Of a DNA stretch of 64,000 bases, positions 1 through 8,124 are shown piece after piece. Source of the stretch: Bacillota bacterium (GTDB taxonomy: Bacteria; Bacillota_A; Clostridia; Christensenellales; Aristaeellaceae). The position numbers and the translations under genes are program-made. The notes under the pieces were generated by a model. It saw nothing but the letters and a program-made list of their open reading frames with translations, made no database searches and was not told the DNA's origin. The stretch lies in NCBI GenBank assembly GCA_023421735.1, contig JAEZSP010000070.1:124001-188000 (forward strand), in the 5' to 3' direction. The number at the start of each line of letters is the position of its first letter. Within the stretch, counting starts at the first letter, position 1.

Positions 1-83
1 TCCAGCTTCTGATCATCGCATGTCTGTACATCGCGGCCGATCTTTGGGAGCGCAAAAAAATGGGCACCGCGGACGAGGAATGA
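1..83 (+). CDS. C-terminal end of a membrane protein, probably YeeE/YedE family (partial)
   Basis: An open frame enters from the left edge and stops with TGA at 81-83. The 26 visible residues start with a hydrophobic stretch (QLLIIACLYIAADLW) and end in a short charged tail, as expected for the last membrane helix and cytosolic tail of a transporter. The family is inferred from context: the next genes are TusA, a second YeeE/YedE-type protein and an FAD oxidoreductase, an arrangement in which YeeE/YedE proteins commonly flank TusA. Nothing in the short fragment itself is diagnostic. Confidence 0.5.
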   Translation, partial: QLLIIACLYIAADLWERKKMGTADEE

Positions 84-128
84 CCCGTCCGGCTGTCAAT
101 ATAGACACATTTCAAGGAGGATATGACA

Positions 129-350
129 ATGGCTGAGTTTGAACTCGATTGCTTGGGCGAGGCGTGCCCGGTTCCTTTGATGAAGGCAGAAAAGAAGATG
201 GCGACCCTGAAATCCGGCGACGTGCTTGTCGTGCACATCGACCACAGCTGTGCTATGAAGAACGTGCCCGAATGGGCGCGCAAGCAGGGCTGGAACGTCG
301 AAGTGGAAGAGGTAGACGACGGCGAGTGGGATGTCATCATCGAAAAGTGA
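129..350 (+). CDS. TusA-family sulfurtransferase
   Basis: A 73-residue protein with the TusA/SirA signature: a Cys in the CPVP motif near the N-terminus (LGEACPVPLMKAEKKM) followed by a short beta-alpha fold. TusA-like proteins carry a persulfide on this Cys and pass sulfur to partner enzymes. The ATG at 129 is preferred over the one at 123, because the AAGGAGG at 114-120 lies 8 nt from the former and only 2 nt from the latter. It sits between two probable YeeE/YedE permeases and upstream of a dithiol flavoprotein, so it probably receives sulfur (or selenium) species imported by those permeases. Confidence 0.9.
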   Translation: MAEFELDCLGEACPVPLMKAEKKMATLKSGDVLVVHIDHSCAMKNVPEWARKQGWNVEVEEVDDGEWDVIIEK

Positions 351-395
351 CAAACCCCGCGGCCTGACCCCTCATGAAAGGAAGGTAGTTTAGCT

Positions 396-944
396 GTGAA
401 GCAGTTCTGGGAGAAGATCAGCAAAAACCGTTATTATAAGATGGTTTTTAAAAATCCCTTCACTTACATCACCGGTGCCGTGCTTCTCGCACTCATGCAA
501 ATCGCCTTATTCGCCTATTCCGGCAACCCCTGGGGCGTGTCCGGAACGCTCGCAAATTGGGGCGCGTGGATCTATCAGCTGTTTGGCGGAAGCGTGGACA
601 AGTGGTACTACTTTTCCTCCTCGGGGGCTCAGGCCACCCTGGACGCCGGCATTCTGAACCACACCGGGAGCATGCTGAACTTCGGCATCATCTTTGGCGC
701 GCTCGTGGCGACGCTTCTCGCGTCCCAGTTCAAGTTCAAGAAAATCAAGTCCATCAAGCAGGTCGTCGCGGCGGTATTGGGCGGCCTCCTCATGGGCTAC
801 GGCGCTCGGCTGGCCGGCGGCTGCAACATCGGCGCGCTGTTCAGCGGCATTGCTTCCCTGTCCCTTTCGGGCTGGGTCTTCGCGCTGTTCCTCTTGATCG
901 GCGCATTCTTCGGGAGCAAGCTCCTGGCGAAATTCTTCATGTAA
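396..944 (+). CDS. YeeE/YedE-family inner membrane protein (half-size)
   Basis: A 182-residue hydrophobic protein with about four to five membrane segments. It ends in the typical YeeE/YedE block with a conserved Cys (GARLAGGCNIGALFSG), followed by one last helix. Characterised family members such as the thiosulfate transporter TsuA are about twice this size, so this is a half-length unit that probably works with the membrane protein ending at 83. The start is a GTG at 396 with a GAAAGGAAGG-like site upstream. It lies 45 nt after tusA and 19 nt before the flavoprotein gene, in one operon. Thiosulfate or a related sulfur or selenium compound is the likely substrate, by family only. Confidence 0.85.
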   Translation: MKQFWEKISKNRYYKMVFKNPFTYITGAVLLALMQIALFAYSGNPWGVSGTLANWGAWIYQLFGGSVDKWYYFSSSGAQATLDAGILNHTGSMLNFGIIFGALVATLLASQFKFKKIKSIKQVVAAVLGGLLMGYGARLAGGCNIGALFSGIASLSLSGWVFALFLLIGAFFGSKLLAKFFM

Positions 945-963
945 CAGGAAGGATCACAGATTC

Positions 964-2205
964 ATGCAGAAAAAGGTTGAGAATTACGACGTCGTCATCA
1001 TCGGCGGCGGCGCTGCGGGGCTCACCGCAGGCATTTATTGCGGCCGCGCAAGGCTGAAGACACTCATCATCGAAAAAGCTCTTGTGGGCGGGCTTGCCAC
1101 CTACACGAACGAGATTGAAAATTATCCCGGCTTCCCCGAGGGGAACACCGGTCTGGGCCTGATGGAGCTTTTCCACAAGCAGGCGAAAAAGTTCGGCGTC
1201 GACTTTAAACTGACTGACGTGAAAAAAGTTTCCCTCGAGGGCGAGGACAAAGTGGTCGAAACGTTCCGCAACGAATTCCACGCGAAGGTCGTCATCATTG
1301 CTTCCGGCGGAAAGCCGCGCCTCACAGGTGCGGAAAACGAAGCGAAGTACCTTTACGACAAGGGCATTTCCTTCTGCGCAACCTGCGATGCGGCTGCCAA
1401 CACAGGGAAGACCGTCATGGTCATCGGAAGCGGCGACGCGGCGATCGAAGAGGGCATGTTTCTCACGAAATTTGCCAAGAAGGTCATCGTTTCGGTGCTG
1501 CACGACGAAGGCATCATGGACTGTAACGAGATCGCCAAGGCAGAGGCGCTCAAGAACGAGAAGATGGAGTTCCTATGGAACACCACGGTCGCCGAATTCC
1601 GGGGCGACGACGAGCATCTGCGCTCAATCGGGCTCAAGAATTCAAAGACCGGAGAAATTCAGGACGTGCCGGTCGATACCTGTTTCGTCTTCATCGGTTA
1701 TTTGCCGAACACGGAGCTTTTCAAGGGCATGATCGACATGAACCGCGGGGGCTACGTGATCACCAACGAGCGCATGGAGACGAAAATCCCCGGCGTCTTC
1801 TGTGCGGGCGACGTGCGCGACAAGTTCCTCAAACAGGTCGCAACCGCAGTGGGCGACGGTGCCATCGCCGGATACGCCGCTGAGAAGTACATCGCCGAGA
1901 GCGAAATCTTTAAAAGCCAGATCATGGGCGAGGATACGCGCCTGGTCTACGTCTATAACGCCGCCGTCGCGGGCGACCGCGAAGTGCTCGGTGAAATGGA
2001 AAAATATGGCCAGGATCACTGCACGCTCAAGCTCATCAAGGCGGATGTCTATAAGTCAAACGGCATTGCCCAGCGCCTGAACGTGGCGGAAACGCCCTGC
2101 GTAGCCGTCATCTCGGGCAACAAGATCGTGGGCTGCCTGTCCTGCGATTCGATCTGTTGCGACGCCATCGACGCGCTGGTTGCGCAGTGCGACTGCGGCT
2201 GCTGA
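964..2205 (+). CDS. Thioredoxin-reductase-like FAD-dependent disulfide oxidoreductase with C-terminal extension
   Basis: A 413-residue flavoprotein. The FAD-binding GGGAAG motif is at residues 14-19, the redox pair CATC at 138-141, the second nucleotide-binding motif GSGDAA at 155-160, and the FAD-closing GDV near 282. Standard thioredoxin reductases end at about 310 residues. Here roughly 90 more residues follow, with several cysteines (C379, C391, C394, C398, C399) and a tail reading CDCGC. The extension could be a thioredoxin-fold or redox relay module that receives electrons from the reductase part. Co-transcription with TusA and YeeE/YedE suggests it reduces persulfides or imported sulfur compounds; this role is inferred. 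Confidence 0.88.
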   Translation: MQKKVENYDVVIIGGGAAGLTAGIYCGRARLKTLIIEKALVGGLATYTNEIENYPGFPEGNTGLGLMELFHKQAKKFGVDFKLTDVKKVSLEGEDKVVETFRNEFHAKVVIIASGGKPRLTGAENEAKYLYDKGISFCATCDAAANTGKTVMVIGSGDAAIEEGMFLTKFAKKVIVSVLHDEGIMDCNEIAKAEALKNEKMEFLWNTTVAEFRGDDEHLRSIGLKNSKTGEIQDVPVDTCFVFIGYLPNTELFKGMIDMNRGGYVITNERMETKIPGVFCAGDVRDKFLKQVATAVGDGAIAGYAAEKYIAESEIFKSQIMGEDTRLVYVYNAAVAGDREVLGEMEKYGQDHCTLKLIKADVYKSNGIAQRLNVAETPCVAVISGNKIVGCLSCDSICCDAIDALVAQCDCGC

Positions 2206-2220
2206 GCGATTTCTACATTT

Positions 2221-2256
2221 TCGCCACCGGAATGCACATTCCGGTGGCGATTTTTC
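2221..2256 (+). terminator. Intrinsic terminator of the sulfur operon
   Basis: A perfect 14-bp stem (2221-2234 with 2237-2250) around a CA turn is followed directly by a run of T. It lies 15 nt after the flavoprotein stop codon. Confidence 0.92.
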
Positions 2257-2320
2257 TTTTGGCTGTGCGCTTTTTATGATACAATTCCTGATGAACGGAA
2301 ATCCACAAAGGGGGATGTCC

Positions 2321-2938
2321 ATGCTGATCTTCGATTTGGACGGCACATTATACCAGACGCACAAAACGTGTCTACCCGTATTGGCAGACATGTGCGCCGC
2401 GCATCATCTGGTCATAGGACCTTCCGACGAAGCGTACCTCATGTACACGAATGTCGCAGCCTTCCTGGAGCGGATCGCCCCCGGCATGCCCAAAGCGGAT
2501 CGCATTTTCTTTGAACGCGACATGACCGCCCGCGTGATCGATGAGATCGGCAAAGGCGGCATGCTTTACGACGGTGTGGCGGATCTGCTCACCCGGTTCA
2601 AGATGAGCGGGCGCGTGCTCGCGCTTTGCAGCATGGCAGGCGCGGCATACGTAAACGCCGTTCTTGTGCGTTGCAAGATCGCATCCTTTTTCGATTTTGT
2701 CTGTGCGCGCCGGGATGGAGAGACGAAATCGCAGATGGTTCAGGCGCTGATTGGCACATCCGGCGCATCCAAATCCGCGTGCGTCATGATCGGCGACAGC
2801 ATATCCGACCTGACGGCGGCGCGGGATCATGCCATCCGCTTCATCGGCGTCGGCTATGGATACGGGAAAAAAGACATTCAGGGGCATCCCATCGCGGAGA
2901 ACGTTTGGGACCTCGGGCGACTCATTGACAGCCTCTGA
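2321..2938 (+). CDS. HAD-superfamily hydrolase (phosphoglycolate-phosphatase-like)
   Basis: A 205-residue protein opening with the HAD motif I DxDGT (FDLDGTLYQT, nucleophile Asp5). It has a motif II Ser in LCSMAG and a motif IV GDSISD near residue 160; a cap domain is inserted after motif I. Such enzymes hydrolyse small phosphoesters; the substrate cannot be told from sequence. The ATG at 2321 is chosen because it is about 7 nt from the AAAGGGGG site at 2307-2314. An in-frame ATG at 2315 is too close to that site. The gene stands alone between the upstream terminator and the RmlB-like gene. Confidence 0.85.
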   Translation: MLIFDLDGTLYQTHKTCLPVLADMCAAHHLVIGPSDEAYLMYTNVAAFLERIAPGMPKADRIFFERDMTARVIDEIGKGGMLYDGVADLLTRFKMSGRVLALCSMAGAAYVNAVLVRCKIASFFDFVCARRDGETKSQMVQALIGTSGASKSACVMIGDSISDLTAARDHAIRFIGVGYGYGKKDIQGHPIAENVWDLGRLIDSL

Positions 2939-2995
2939 TTCTCACAGGCATCTGTTGCGCAGCGAATAAACAAGCCCGGAAGGGAGAGCATCTCT

Positions 2996-3985
2996 ATGAA
3001 ACTGTTGATTACCGGAGGCGCAGGTTTCATCGGCTCGCATTTTATTTACCATGAACTCGAAACGCACCCGGAGGACGACGTCGTTTGTTTCGATGCACTG
3101 ACGTATGCGGGCAATCTCGCATCGCTTGCGGCCGCGCGGGAATATCCACGCTACCGCTTCATTCATGGTGACATCTGCGACGCCGCATGCGTCAACCGCG
3201 TTTTTCGGGAAGAGCGCCCGGATGCGGTCGTCCATTTTGCCGCAGAGACCCACATCGACCGCTCCATCGCCGCGCCAGGCATCTTCCTTCATACAAACGC
3301 GGTGGGCACACAGGTGTTGCTGGACGCGTGCCGCCGCCTTGACGTCAAGCGCTTTCATCTTATTTCAACCGATGAAGTGTACGGCGAATTGCCGCTCGAC
3401 CACCCTGCGGATCCCTTCATTGAGGAAAGCCCGCTGCGCGCCTCCAATCCCTATGCAGTGAGCAAAGCCTCTGCGGATCTCCTTGTGCAGGCATATGACC
3501 GCACGTATCAACTGCCGGTTTCGATCACACGCGCGTCCAATAACTATGGCCCCTTTCAGCACCCGGAAAAGCTGATCCCACTGACGATCCTGCGCGCGCT
3601 GGCAAACGAGAGGATTCCCGTTTATGGGAACGGAGAAAACGTGCGCGGCTGGCTCTTCGTGCGCGATCATTGCGAAGCCATCGACCGGGTGGTGCGCAGG
3701 GGTGTACCCGGAAGCATCTACAACGTGTGCGGGCACGATGCGTGCACAAATATCGACGTCGTTCGTGCGATCCTTTCAGAACTCGGAAAGCCCGAAGCCC
3801 TGATCGAATACATGCCCGCTCGCCCGGGATACGGCGGGCGTCACGCCGTCGATTCTTCGCACATAAAGGCCGATCTGGCCTGGTCCCCCACCGTCTCGTT
3901 CGAACAGGGTCTCACGCGCACGGTGCGCTGGTACAAAGACCACGAGGATTGGTGGCAAGCTGCCTACGTCCGGATGAGCCGATAA
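2996..3985 (+). CDS. dTDP-glucose 4,6-dehydratase (RmlB-like extended SDR)
   Basis: A 329-residue NAD-dependent sugar-nucleotide dehydratase. It has the GGAGFIGSH Rossmann motif at residues 7-15, the catalytic STDEVYG block near residue 123 and the YAVSK Tyr/Lys pair near residue 156. The family converts dTDP-D-glucose to the 4-keto-6-deoxy sugar in rhamnose and related pathways. AGGGAG at about 2981 is suitably spaced from the ATG. Notably, no rmlA, rmlC, rmlD or glycosyltransferase lies nearby, so the rest of the pathway must be elsewhere, or the substrate differs from that of RmlB. Confidence 0.85.
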   Translation: MKLLITGGAGFIGSHFIYHELETHPEDDVVCFDALTYAGNLASLAAAREYPRYRFIHGDICDAACVNRVFREERPDAVVHFAAETHIDRSIAAPGIFLHTNAVGTQVLLDACRRLDVKRFHLISTDEVYGELPLDHPADPFIEESPLRASNPYAVSKASADLLVQAYDRTYQLPVSITRASNNYGPFQHPEKLIPLTILRALANERIPVYGNGENVRGWLFVRDHCEAIDRVVRRGVPGSIYNVCGHDACTNIDVVRAILSELGKPEALIEYMPARPGYGGRHAVDSSHIKADLAWSPTVSFEQGLTRTVRWYKDHEDWWQAAYVRMSR

Positions 3986-4010
3986 CCGCGCCCGACATCA
4001 CGATTTCCCA

Positions 4011-4044
4011 GCGCCGCAAAACAGGATGAGACGCGGCGCCTTTT
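4011..4044 (+). terminator. Probable intrinsic terminator after the RmlB-like gene
   Basis: GCGCCGC at 4011-4017 pairs with GCGGCGC at 4033-4039 over a 15-nt loop, followed by CTTTTC. The rest of the 302-bp gap 3986-4287 holds the promoter at 4202-4230 and otherwise nothing recognisable. Confidence 0.6.
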
Positions 4045-4201
4045 CTGCGCGCGTCCGTGCGGCATCCGCATTTTTTTCGGCGGTGACATGATCGCTGCGC
4101 CCGCCGCATTCACCCCCTGTCCGGGCGAAAAACCTCGCGCGCCCATGTTCTTTAAAAACGCGCACTAAGGTTCATTTAACAGACCGTTTCCCCCAGCACT
4201 G

Positions 4202-4230
4202 TTGTACATTTCCTTGATATAGATTATAAT
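4202..4230 (+). promoter_or_regulatory. Sigma-A-like promoter for the Na/Pi cotransporter gene
   Basis: A weak -35 (TTGTAC, 4202-4207) lies 17 bp from a perfect -10 (TATAAT, 4225-4230). It is 58 nt upstream of the ATG at 4288. Confidence 0.6.
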
Positions 4231-4287
4231 ATTCCTTGACAATTCGCCTAGAAGGGCGGAAATCCACGAGAAGCATAGGGGAGTCAC

Positions 4288-5907
4288 ATGAGTTTACTGA
4301 TGATGTTCTCGCTGCTCGGCGGCCTCGGGCTGTTCCTATACGGCATGAAGATGATGTCCGACAGCCTCGAAACGATGGCCGGAGACCGGATGCGACGCGT
4401 CCTCGAGATGTTAACCAACAAGCGCTTAAAGGCGATCGCGGTTGGCGCGGGCGTCACCGCACTGGTCCAGAGTTCTTCCGCAACGACGGTCATGGTCGTC
4501 GGCTTCGTCAATGCCGGACTCATGACGCTCCTTCAAGCGACGGGCGTCATCATGGGCGCAAACATCGGCACCACGATCACCGCCCAGCTCATCGCATTCA
4601 AACTTTCGGACATTGCACCTTTCATCCTTTTCCTCGGCGTGGTCCTGTCGCTGTTTATCAAGCAAAGAAAACTGAATCGCATCGGTGGAATCGTCCTTGG
4701 GTTCGGCATGCTCTTTGTCGGTCTTGCGTTGATGTCCACGGCAATGACGCCTCTGCGCGACAACGAGACGTTCCGAGAAATGATGGTCAGCTTCCGCTCT
4801 CCGGTCATTGGCGTTCTGGTCGGTGCGGGCGTCACCGCAATCATCCAGAGTTCATCGGCTTCCATCGGCATTTTGCAGGCGCTCGCGCTGATGGGCCTTG
4901 TCCAACTCGATTCCGCTGTGTACATCGTGCTCGGTCAGAACATCGGCACCTGCATCACCGCCGTGCTCGCCGCCATCGGTACCTCGACCAATTCCAAGCG
5001 CACGGCCGGCATCCACCTGATCTTTAACGTGGTCGGCACGATGATTTACCTGGCGGTTCTCTGGATTTTCCCGAGCATCATCCAGGACATCCAGTCCCTC
5101 TCCCCCGACAACGTTTCCCGCCAGATCGCAAACTTCCATACGATCTTCAATGTCTCGATCACCATTCTCTTCTTCCCCCTGGCTGGCTTGATGGTAAAAC
5201 TCGTTTCGCTCATCATTCCGGACCGGAAAAAGCCCGGGCAGATCGAAAAAAAGCTTCTCTATCTCGACGAGCGCATCGCCCAGACCCCGACCATCGCGCT
5301 GACGCAGACGATGAAGGAGCTTGGACGTATGGGCGCGATCACGATGGAAAACTTCACCGGCGCGCTCGATGCCTTCTTTACCCTTGACGAAGTGAAGGTG
5401 CGCAAAGTCGTCGAACTCGAAAAGACGATCGACTTCTTGAGCGACAACATTACAAAGTACATGATTGTCTTCCGGGGCGCGGAACTTCCTGACGACGACC
5501 TTCAAACGCTGGGCGGCCTCCACCACGTCATCATCGATCTTGAACGAATCGGCGACCGTGCGGAGAATATTGCGGAAGCTGCGATCGGCCTCATTGACGT
5601 CAAAGAGCGCATGACCCCCGAGGCGCTGGACGAACTCAAGCTGATATCAGACAAGACGGTGGCGCTGTTCAACCTCAGCCTCGAAATCTTCAATACCCGC
5701 AATCTCTCGCTCATCCCCAAAACGGCAAGCATGAAGCACGAAATCGAAGCCATGCTCAAGGAATACACGGACAATCACATTCAAAGGCTTCAGGAAGAGC
5801 TCTGCATGCCGCACACGGGGATCGTGTTCACCAATATGCTCGCCTCGCTCGAGCGCATTGCCAGCCACTCGATCAACATCGTACATTCTGTCAATCAGGA
5901 ATCCTAA
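4288..5907 (+). CDS. Na+/phosphate cotransporter (NptA/PhoU fusion)
   Basis: A 539-residue protein with two inverted membrane repeats, each carrying the Na/Pi QSSSA signature (GVTALVQSSSATT near residue 55 and GVTAIIQSSSASI near 185). Hydrophobic segments run to about residue 315, followed by a helical cytosolic PhoU-like domain from about 340 to the end. This is the usual bacterial type II Na/Pi architecture: sodium-driven phosphate uptake or export with a regulatory tail. GGGGAG precedes the ATG. It is monocistronic, with its own promoter and terminator. Confidence 0.92.
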   Translation: MSLLMMFSLLGGLGLFLYGMKMMSDSLETMAGDRMRRVLEMLTNKRLKAIAVGAGVTALVQSSSATTVMVVGFVNAGLMTLLQATGVIMGANIGTTITAQLIAFKLSDIAPFILFLGVVLSLFIKQRKLNRIGGIVLGFGMLFVGLALMSTAMTPLRDNETFREMMVSFRSPVIGVLVGAGVTAIIQSSSASIGILQALALMGLVQLDSAVYIVLGQNIGTCITAVLAAIGTSTNSKRTAGIHLIFNVVGTMIYLAVLWIFPSIIQDIQSLSPDNVSRQIANFHTIFNVSITILFFPLAGLMVKLVSLIIPDRKKPGQIEKKLLYLDERIAQTPTIALTQTMKELGRMGAITMENFTGALDAFFTLDEVKVRKVVELEKTIDFLSDNITKYMIVFRGAELPDDDLQTLGGLHHVIIDLERIGDRAENIAEAAIGLIDVKERMTPEALDELKLISDKTVALFNLSLEIFNTRNLSLIPKTASMKHEIEAMLKEYTDNHIQRLQEELCMPHTGIVFTNMLASLERIASHSINIVHSVNQES

Positions 5908-5920
5908 AAATCAAGTGCCT

Positions 5921-5946
5921 GCCGCCTCGCATGAGGCGGCTTTTTT
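5921..5946 (+). terminator. Intrinsic terminator of the Na/Pi gene
   Basis: GCCGCCTC / GAGGCGGC stem (5921-5928 with 5933-5940), GCAT loop, then six T. Confidence 0.93.
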
Positions 5947-5948
5947 CG

Positions 5949-5977
5949 TTTACATTTCATTCCAATCCTATTATAAT
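5949..5977 (+). promoter_or_regulatory. Promoter of the small protein-GNAT-SDR operon
   Basis: TTTACA (5949-5954), 17-bp spacer, TATAAT (5972-5977), immediately after the preceding terminator. The leader to the first start codon at 6099 is about 115 nt; no known riboswitch structure was recognised in it. Confidence 0.72.
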
Positions 5978-6098
5978 AATTAACAGCAGGAGCATGAACA
6001 TGTAAAAGGTGAAAATCGGCTCGTCGGTGCCGGCAAGGGCATGCGCTTCACTTCGTACTGCGCGAAAAAAGGCTGTGCTCCTCGCAGGAGGCGCACCG

Positions 6099-6263
6099 AT
6101 GAAGATTCCGGATTTGCGCGATAAAGCGGAAAGACCGCGGTATGACACCGCGTGCACAGACCCATGCGCGGCAAAGAACATGCTCCAGCCCAGCGATTCA
6201 AAGGGCAATCCGTTCATCCCGAATGCGGTCTACGACAAAATTAAGGCGAGGTGGCAACCGTGA
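6099..6263 (+). CDS. Small hypothetical protein (54 aa)
   Basis: A short frame with a clear AGGAGG at 6086-6091, 7 nt before ATG 6099. The product is hydrophilic and basic, with two cysteines in TACTDPC and no membrane segment. The family is not recognised. Its TGA (6261-6263) overlaps the GTG start of the acetyltransferase gene (6260-6262), which supports real translation and coupling. A longer in-frame start at 6009 lacks a ribosome binding site. Confidence 0.6.
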   Translation: MKIPDLRDKAERPRYDTACTDPCAAKNMLQPSDSKGNPFIPNAVYDKIKARWQP

Positions 6264-6826
6264 ACCAGCTCTTCATGCGATTGACAGAGGATTCGCATGC
6301 GCGCATCGCGCAAACGCACAGCATCGTGGATATTTCCTGCCCTGATTTTACGGCAGAACAGTACGCCACCGGCTGGATTGCCTGCTGTAAATCGCTCAAC
6401 GGCAGCCTCTGGCCACGGACGCGATTTGAGCGCGACATGCGCGGCGACCCTATGATCCGGGAAGACGGCATTCTCTTTTCCGTACTGGACGGCGTACTTG
6501 CCTCCACCGCATCGGTTCAATTCGGTCGCATCTGCCCATACGTGGGCTGGGATTACGACAAATCCGCGACGCTCCACATGGTCGGGACGCGGGAAGGCTT
6601 CTCCAGGCGCGGCGCGGGTCTGAACGTGTGCGCGGCTGCGGTTGAATATGCCCTTGCGCACGGTGCAAATGCCGTCTATCTCACGACGGATGAATTTCGC
6701 ATTTCTGCAATCAAAATATACTTAAAGCTCGGCTTTCTTCCCGTCCTGTACGACGACGAGCAGGCGACCCGCTGGCGCGCGGTCGGCAAAACGCTCGCGC
6801 GGGAGATCGCCTGCATGATTCCATAA
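6260..6826 (+). CDS. GNAT-family N-acetyltransferase
   Basis: About 188 residues, with a C-terminal GNAT core: an acetyl-CoA loop region ([12 protein letters not shown] near residue 112) followed by the typical end [20 protein letters not shown]. The acceptor is unknown. The GTG at 6260 overlaps the upstream TGA and has GAGGTGG just before it; a GTG at 6251 is also in frame. Eleven nt separate it from the SDR gene, so the three genes form an operon. Confidence 0.75.
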   Translation: MNQLFMRLTEDSHARIAQTHSIVDISCPDFTAEQYATGWIACCKSLNGSLWPRTRFERDMRGDPMIREDGILFSVLDGVLASTASVQFGRICPYVGWDYDKSATLHMVGTREGFSRRGAGLNVCAAAVEYALAHGANAVYLTTDEFRISAIKIYLKLGFLPVLYDDEQATRWRAVGKTLAREIACMIP

Positions 6827-6837
6827 GGAGGATTGAC

Positions 6838-7548
6838 ATGGATTTTCATCATAAAGTAGCCGTCGTGACCGGCGGCGCGCGCGGAATTGGGAGAGCCATC
6901 GCGGACGCATTCGTTGCGCGCGGTGCGAAGGTATGTACGATTGATCTTTTGCCAAACGACTATTTTGTCGGCGACCTCGCAGATGAACGGACGCTTGCTG
7001 CATTTGCAGAAAAGGTCATGAAGGAGCATGGCGCGATCGACTACCTTGTCAACAACGCCATGCTCTCAAAAGGCGGGCTCGACCGCTGCTCTTTCGACGA
7101 CTTCAATTACGCGCTGAAGGTCGGCGTCACAGCGCCATTTTACCTCACAAAACTGTTCGCCGATTCGTTTCATCCCGGCGGGGCAGTCGTGAATATCTCC
7201 TCGACCCGCTCTCTCATGAGCCAGCCGAACACCGAAAGTTATTCCGCCGCAAAGGGCGGAATCACCGCGCTCACCCACGCCCTGGCAATCACGCTCTCCG
7301 GCAAGGTGCGCGTAAACGCAGTCGCGCCCGGTTGGATCGACAACACAGGTTCGACCTTCTCCGCTGCCGATGCCCGCCAACAGCCGGTTGGGCGTGTGGG
7401 TGTCCCGAACGACATTGCAAACGCCGTCCTGTTCCTCTGTTCGAATGAAAGTTCCTACATCACGGGCCAGGTGCTGCCCGTCGATGGCGGCATGACAAAG
7501 CGCATGATCTATCACGGCGACGACGGTTGGGCATACGATCCTACTTAA
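6838..7548 (+). CDS. SDR-family oxidoreductase
   Basis: A 236-residue classical short-chain dehydrogenase/reductase: cofactor loop TGGARGIG at 11-18, NNA at 72-74, and the catalytic triad Ser122, Tyr135, Lys139 (YSAAKGG). It ends in the common [11 protein letters not shown] segment. The acidic residue after beta2 (IDLL, D36) favours NAD over NADP. The substrate is not evident. AAGGAGG is 6 nt before the ATG, and a strong terminator follows. Confidence 0.88.
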   Translation: MDFHHKVAVVTGGARGIGRAIADAFVARGAKVCTIDLLPNDYFVGDLADERTLAAFAEKVMKEHGAIDYLVNNAMLSKGGLDRCSFDDFNYALKVGVTAPFYLTKLFADSFHPGGAVVNISSTRSLMSQPNTESYSAAKGGITALTHALAITLSGKVRVNAVAPGWIDNTGSTFSAADARQQPVGRVGVPNDIANAVLFLCSNESSYITGQVLPVDGGMTKRMIYHGDDGWAYDPT

Positions 7549-7568
7549 ATCATGGCACGAAAAGAACG

Positions 7569-7606
7569 GGGGCGGTCAAAACACTGTTTTGACCGCCCCT
7601 GTTTTT
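7569..7606 (+). terminator. Intrinsic terminator after the SDR gene
   Basis: A perfect 14-bp stem (7569-7582 with 7586-7599) and three-base loop, followed by TGTTTTT. It lies between converging genes. On the minus strand the tail is CCGTTCTTTT-like, so weak bidirectional action is possible. Confidence 0.9.
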
Positions 7607-7647
7607 GAATCGGATGCCCTTGGTCTCTCCGGATTTCAAGCAATTGG

Positions 7648-8052
7648 CTAGAATGGCCAGTACCCGGCGACGATGCGCTGGATGACCGCGAAGGCGATCA
7701 GCAATACCGCCGCGCCGCTGCCCCAGCGCGCACCGATGAGAAGTTTAGCACGCGCAGAATCCGCATGTTCCACCCGATGCCACACGATCAGGAACGAAAC
7801 AATCCATACCAATACCATAAGCGCCATGCCGACGATGGTCGCCAGCCGCAGGAAACCCGAAACTTGATTGACCTCAAGCGTCATCTGAAAGACGATTTTC
7901 CGCGCCACTGCATCAATCAGCGCGCGCCCCGCCACGGCGGCAAATGCCGCCACCGCAGCATACATCAGAGCGATCCCGTACGAGAGCAAAATCTCTCCGG
8001 TGCTCTTTTCCCCCATCAGCTTGCGCGTTTCCTCGTCCAATGCCTTCTTCAT
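7648..8052 (-). CDS. Small membrane protein of unknown function
   Basis: A 134-residue protein with a charged N-terminus and three hydrophobic segments, at roughly residues 25-50, 66-92 and 110-128. The family is not recognised. The start is the ATG at 8052, because AAGGAGG lies 8 nt upstream; an in-frame GTG at 8070 would place the same site inside the gene. It follows the AraC-type regulator by 72 nt on the same strand and is probably co-transcribed with it. Confidence 0.65.
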   Translation of the reverse strand: MKKALDEETRKLMGEKSTGEILLSYGIALMYAAVAAFAAVAGRALIDAVARKIVFQMTLEVNQVSGFLRLATIVGMALMVLVWIVSFLIVWHRVEHADSARAKLLIGARWGSGAAVLLIAFAVIQRIVAGYWPF

Positions 8053-8124
8053 AGATATCGCCTCCTTCACTCTCCACGACTTATGCCGTGCGCCGCGGCG
8101 TTCGGTCGGTTGGCGATTCCCTCG

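Noticed and set aside
2203..2260. Selenocysteine read-through of the flavoprotein TGA, since the protein ends CDCGC before TGA and a hairpin follows.
   Set aside because: The hairpin is a textbook terminator with a T-run, not a SECIS-like loop, and the codons after TGA run through it into an unrelated proline- and arginine-rich frame.
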